64,000 nucleotides of DNA. It comes from Zingiber officinale (Eukaryota > Streptophyta > Magnoliopsida > Zingiberales > Zingiberaceae). Both the position numbers and the translations under genes were made by a program. The DNA is taken from contig NC_055987.1 in the NCBI RefSeq assembly GCF_018446385.1, positions 9,137,705 to 9,201,704 of the forward strand. The letters are read 5' to 3'. The notes beneath the pieces were generated by a model that was not told where the DNA came from, made no database searches, and worked only from the letters and a program-made list of their open reading frames with translations. Positions 62,950 to 64,000 of this stretch are shown here, one piece after another. Each line of letters starts with the position of its first letter. Position 1 is the stretch's first letter.

Positions 62950-64000
62950 ACTAAATATCCAGCTCAACATTTTGTAGTTTCATGAAAGGTGATTATCCTT
63001 AATGGAGACAAAGCTCAATGAAGATTTTTTAAGTCCTATATTACAACGAAGGTTTGCAGGTATGGGTTATGCGCATAGTTTTGATTTGTCTAACCATGGC
63101 AGAATACTTCTTCTTTGGGACATGCACAAGGTAGATGTGGATATTATCTTGACCACCAAACAATATATACATTGTCGCGTGTGTTGTCGTATCTCTAGCA
63201 GGGGATTCTTGGTGACATTTGTTTATGGTCTTCACTCTATTGTCACAAGAAGGCCATTGTGGAAAGCTCTTTCTGATCTTGGGGATACTATTTCTGAAGC
63301 ATGGATGATCATGGGAGATTTTAACTCATTCCTATAAATTCATGGAAAGCAAGGTGGTTCTCCGATTACAAACCATGAAATGAGAGACATGTAGATTTTT
63401 GCTCAAGCTTGTGGTTTGGTGGATCTTCGGTCTGTTGAATGTCACCTTACATGGTCAAATGGTAATGTCTCTTGTAAGTTGGATAGAGCTGTTGTAAACT
63501 CTTTTTGGCTAATGGCAGATTTCGATATGTATGCGGAGGTTATGGCCCCTGGATGTCTTTCGGATCATTCTTGCACTATTGTTCATACGTTAGCCAAGGA
63601 CCGCGCCCCAAATAGACCATTCAAATTCCTCAACATGTGGACATTGCACAAGGATTTCTTGAAGGTTGTGGGGGATTCATGGGCGGCTCCGGTGATAGGC
63701 AATGCACAATTCATCCTAAAGACAAAGTTGTTTCGATTGAAGAAATGCTTGAGGGAGTTAAACAAAAATCATTTTGGTCACATTTCGGAGAAAACTAGGA
63801 GAGCAAAAGATGAGCTTGTGGAGATACAAAAGGATATTCTTGATGGTGGTCCAATTCCCTCATATTATAGCCATGTGAGAAAGAAAACTATTCTACTTAT
63901 GGAGGCGGAAAGACAATTTTATCAACAAAGGGAAAAGAACGTTTATTTGAGGAGTTCGGACAAGTGCACAAAGTTTTTTCATGATGTGATAAAGAGAAAC
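62950..64000 (+). mobile_element. L1-type LINE, ORF2 endonuclease region, running off the right edge
   Basis: The frame starting before METKLNEDFLS (63002) reads a plant L1 apurinic-like endonuclease: HGRILLLWDMHKVDVDI, FVYGLHSIVTRRPLWKALSD, WMIMGDFNSFL (the catalytic GDFN), CHLTWSNGNVSCKLDRAVVN and CLSDHSCTIV (the SDH motif). It then continues into the linker before reverse transcriptase (KFFHDVIKRN) at the window end. TAA 63335-63337 and TAG 63392-63394 interrupt the same frame, so this copy is inactive. The usual N-terminal MxWNxRG segment was not seen, so the 5' side is truncated or diverged. It lies where the last MPU1 exon would be expected. Confidence 0.85.

Overview
This window is nuclear DNA from a flowering plant. 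The genes have introns with GT-AG borders (one GC-AG), the proteins match plant families, and the gaps are filled with plant transposons (RTE and L1 LINEs, an Au-like SINE, PIF/Harbinger, several hAT elements, an LTR element primed by initiator tRNA-Met, and endogenous pararetrovirus DNA). The long repeat-rich LTRs suggest a monocot, perhaps Zingiberales, but that is only an impression. No rRNA, tRNA or CRISPR locus was found.

Layout. 199-5507 (+): 3' half of an acetolactate synthase regulatory-subunit gene; its 5' part lies off the left edge. 6165-7310 (-): a broken FRIGIDA-like gene, followed by a decayed PIF/Harbinger transposon (about 7395-10290). 10782-12001 (-): an intact tail-anchored cytochrome b5 gene. 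12650-14640: a satellite-like array with a 690-bp higher-order period. 14877-22418: a small hAT-type element split by a gag-only LTR retrotransposon (15096-22059). 22824-26680 (+): an intact nine-exon TlyA-type (S4 + FtsJ) rRNA methyltransferase gene. 27035-54308 (-): a complete 13-exon Kdo-8-phosphate synthase gene (KDSA, 290 aa), tail-to-tail with TlyA. 58265-62142 (+): an MPU1-like PQ-loop gene that looks damaged. 62950 to the right edge (+): an L1-type LINE.

The most striking structure is intron 6 of KDSA (31650-50942, 19.3 kb). It holds two Caulimoviridae-like endogenous pararetrovirus copies facing each other tail to tail around position 42473. The left arm is split by a 5.4-kb hAT element inserted in the reverse-transcriptase YxDD codons. 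That hAT carries a 1-kb MITE in its own transposase. A Tourist-like MITE with a long pyrimidine minisatellite, a long-TIR MITE and a tandemly duplicated SINE complete the nest. Because KDSA is transcribed through both arms, its pre-mRNA could fold into a very long virus-derived hairpin.

The host genes are unrelated metabolic or housekeeping functions: branched-chain amino-acid synthesis, ER electron transfer, organellar rRNA methylation, Kdo for rhamnogalacturonan II, and dolichol-linked sugar use. They do not form a pathway. What stands out is the transposon layering around and inside them. Exon borders were placed by eye from splice signals and protein similarity; TE borders rest on target-site duplications where these are stated.
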